Source: JAAYCI01 sp964370165
GTDB lineage: Bacteria; Bacillota; Clostridia; Oscillospirales; Ruminococcaceae
Length of the DNA stretch: 12,819 bases
NCBI GenBank assembly: GCA_964370165.1
Contig: CAYJIG010000059.1
Location: 1-12,819 of the forward strand
Direction: 5' to 3'
A model generated the notes under the pieces. That model had not been told where the DNA came from. It ran no database searches and saw only the letters and a list, made by a program, of their open reading frames with translations. Position 1 is the stretch's first letter. Each line of letters begins with the position of its first letter. Below are positions 11,202-12,819 of the stretch, in pieces. The position numbers and the translations under genes were made by a program.

Positions 11202-12819
11202 ATGGTACGATCTATGTATTCCGGTGTATCCGGTATGCGCTCTCACCAAACCAGAATGGATACGATTGGTAACAATATCGCCAACGTAAACACATATGGT
11301 TTTAAGAGCTCACGCACAGCATTTAGTGACATCTATTATCAAACCATGTCCTCTGCTTCCGAGCCAAACGCAGCACAAGGTGGTATAAACCCCTCGTCCG
11401 TAGGTTACGGCGGCAAGGTAGGTAGTGTGGACCTTATGATGGGTCAATCTACTTTTAGCATGACAGACCAAGCGATGGACTTTGCCATCGACGGCGAAGG
11501 ATTTTTCCAAGTACAAGATGCGGCCGGTAATAACTACTACACCCGTGCAGGTATGCTGAAATTTGACTCACTGGGCAACTTAGTAGATATGCAAGGTAAC
11601 TTTGTACTGGGCATAAACGGCGATCCAACAGGCCGCGACCCCGGCTCTGAGCGTATCTCGGTAGCTTTGCCGAACGTACAGCCGGCACCCGGCACGGCCG
11701 AGCACAGTGCCAACGGTAAAGAATTCACCATTTCTGCAGGCCAAAATAGTGTAGACGGCAACTTAAGCTTCAACTTTTCTTCCGGTAAATTGACAGACGG
11801 CGTTATGGCCGAGGCTGTTATTTCCAGTCAAGGCATCATCATCACCTTCAATGAAAATGAAGACTTTAGAACATTGGATGATGTAAATAATGCTATCAAC
11901 GATGCTATTACACTAGCAAATGGCGGCGAGCAACATGTGGCAGGCCCTTTCACCATGGAATATTCGGGCGATCCTACAAACGATCCCTTTGCTGCGGCTA
12001 ATTTACCGGATATCGGCTATTTAACAGGCGCAGATCTTGCCTCCACAAATTACGGTATCACATACGGTGATGTTGATTTTTCCACAACAGATAGCTATTT
12101 TGGCGGCATTCGTCCCACAGGTACGGTAGGCCCGTCTTTCGGTGATGCATTTACCGTAACACCCGCCACTTTGGCAAATTATACGGCTACTTATGCGGCA
12201 GGCCCGCCGGCTGCGTGGAATATTTCTCTTGATGTGGGCGGTGTCACATACACCGGTACCATCGAAGAAACAGCCAACAGTGACGGTAAATTCAACATGA
12301 TAGGCTCGGGTCCGGATGACTTTATCGAAATGGCTCGTCCTACGTTTAGCGATATTACCGACGCGTGGATAACTGATGCCAATGGTGGCACAGTGGCTAC
12401 ACCTGCCGATGGTGCTGACTTTACAGCAGCAGGCTACGCAGCTATCACCGGCACAGCAAGCCCCTCCACACCCAGCTATGCGCTTGGCCTTGGCTCGGCA
12501 GCAGTTGCCCTTAAAGGTGGCACCGAAGGCGGCCCGCAAACTATTGCAGACATGACCGGTATCAGTGTTGCACCAAATGGTATCATCACCGGTTGGGACA
12601 GCGTAGGTACTGAGATAATCATCGGACGCATCGACCTTGCCACTTTTGCAAACCCAGAAGGTTTGAACCAATCAGGTTCTACAAACTTCACAGTTAGCGC
12701 AAACAGCGGCGATCCTATCATAAATCAGCCGGGTCTAGGCGGCGTGGGTCAGCTGGTAGGTGGCACACTGGAACTTTCCAATGTTGACCTTTCTCGTGAG
12801 TTTTCCGACATGATTACCA
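11202..12819 (+). CDS. flgE: FlgE, flagellar hook protein (large form, 3' end outside window)
   Basis: The building block of the flexible hook, exported after the rod is complete. The frame is open from ATG 11202 to the window edge: 539 codons, with probably only a few tens of residues missing. N-terminus 'MVRSMYSGVSGMRSHQTRMD' with 'GNNIANVNTYGFK' (23-35) is the D0 signature. 'DFAIDGEGFFQVQD' and 'YTRAGMLKFDSLGNLVDMQG' (about 93-132) are the conserved D1 region. Near the end, 'GGTLELSNVDLSREFSDMIT' begins the C-terminal D0 helix. Residues about 150-490 are a variable G, T, A-rich surface region, making this far longer than short Bacillus-type FlgE (about 260 residues). FlgE rather than FlgG is called from its position after flgD and the TIGR02530 gene. 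No cysteine is present in the visible part. Codon use favours C-ending codons more than the upstream genes. Confidence 0.93.
   Translation, partial: MVRSMYSGVSGMRSHQTRMDTIGNNIANVNTYGFKSSRTAFSDIYYQTMSSASEPNAAQGGINPSSVGYGGKVGSVDLMMGQSTFSMTDQAMDFAIDGEGFFQVQDAAGNNYYTRAGMLKFDSLGNLVDMQGNFVLGINGDPTGRDPGSERISVALPNVQPAPGTAEHSANGKEFTISAGQNSVDGNLSFNFSSGKLTDGVMAEAVISSQGIIITFNENEDFRTLDDVNNAINDAITLANGGEQHVAGPFTMEYSGDPTNDPFAAANLPDIGYLTGADLASTNYGITYGDVDFSTTDSYFGGIRPTGTVGPSFGDAFTVTPATLANYTATYAAGPPAAWNISLDVGGVTYTGTIEETANSDGKFNMIGSGPDDFIEMARPTFSDITDAWITDANGGTVATPADGADFTAAGYAAITGTASPSTPSYALGLGSAAVALKGGTEGGPQTIADMTGISVAPNGIITGWDSVGTEIIIGRIDLATFANPEGLNQSGSTNFTVSANSGDPIINQPGLGGVGQLVGGTLELSNVDLSREFSDMIT

Noticed and set aside
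12021..12671. A 216-codon minus-strand ORF opposite flgE.
   Set aside because: It is an antisense shadow of flgE. Its high Cys and Gly content comes from complementing ACA, GGC and GCC codons, and there is no motif or binding site.

Overview
The window is a stretch of a bacterial flagellar gene cluster, all genes on the + strand. Gene order, AGGAGG-type ribosome binding sites, TTG/GTG starts, AT-rich intergenic DNA and the TIGR02530-type flagellar operon protein point to a Gram-positive Firmicute, most likely a member of the Clostridia. I cannot name the family or genus from sequence alone. I see no mobile element, CRISPR array, tRNA or rRNA.

Layout. (1) 3-963: the 3' end of fliD (filament cap) and fliS (flagellin/FliD export chaperone), closed by a strong intrinsic terminator at 1015-1048. 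(2) 964-1282: non-coding, with that terminator and then a good extended -10 promoter wrapped in inverted repeats. (3) 1283-2169: flgB and flgC (proximal rod), followed by a probable terminator. (4) 2170-2470: an unusual 301-base gap holding two overlapping hairpins, spaced repeats and a sigma-28-like -10 element. (5) 2471-10978: fliE, fliF, fliG, fliH, fliI, fliJ, fliK, flgD and a TIGR02530-type gene. Together these encode the rod-MS ring adaptor, the MS ring, the rotor/switch protein, the export ATPase with its stator and stalk-like partner, the hook-length ruler and the hook cap. (6) 10979-11201: a highly structured leader ending in a hairpin that buries the flgE ribosome binding site. (7) 11202 to the window edge: flgE (hook protein), unusually large and missing only its extreme C-terminus.

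The genes follow the order of flagellar assembly. FliF and FliG form the ring and rotor, FliE/FlgB/FlgC the rod base, and FliH/FliI/FliJ energise export. FlgD caps the growing hook of FlgE while FliK measures it, and FliS/FliD act later on the filament.

The coding content is conventional and I did not find a new multi-gene system. The points worth a second look are mostly regulatory: the ribosome-binding-site hairpin and structured leader of flgE, the flgC-fliE gap, and the paired hairpins before fliK. Two protein oddities also stand out: an EF-hand/dockerin-like metal-binding loop in FliF and a fibronectin-III-like C-terminal domain on FlgD. All pairings, motif matches and counts were made by eye.
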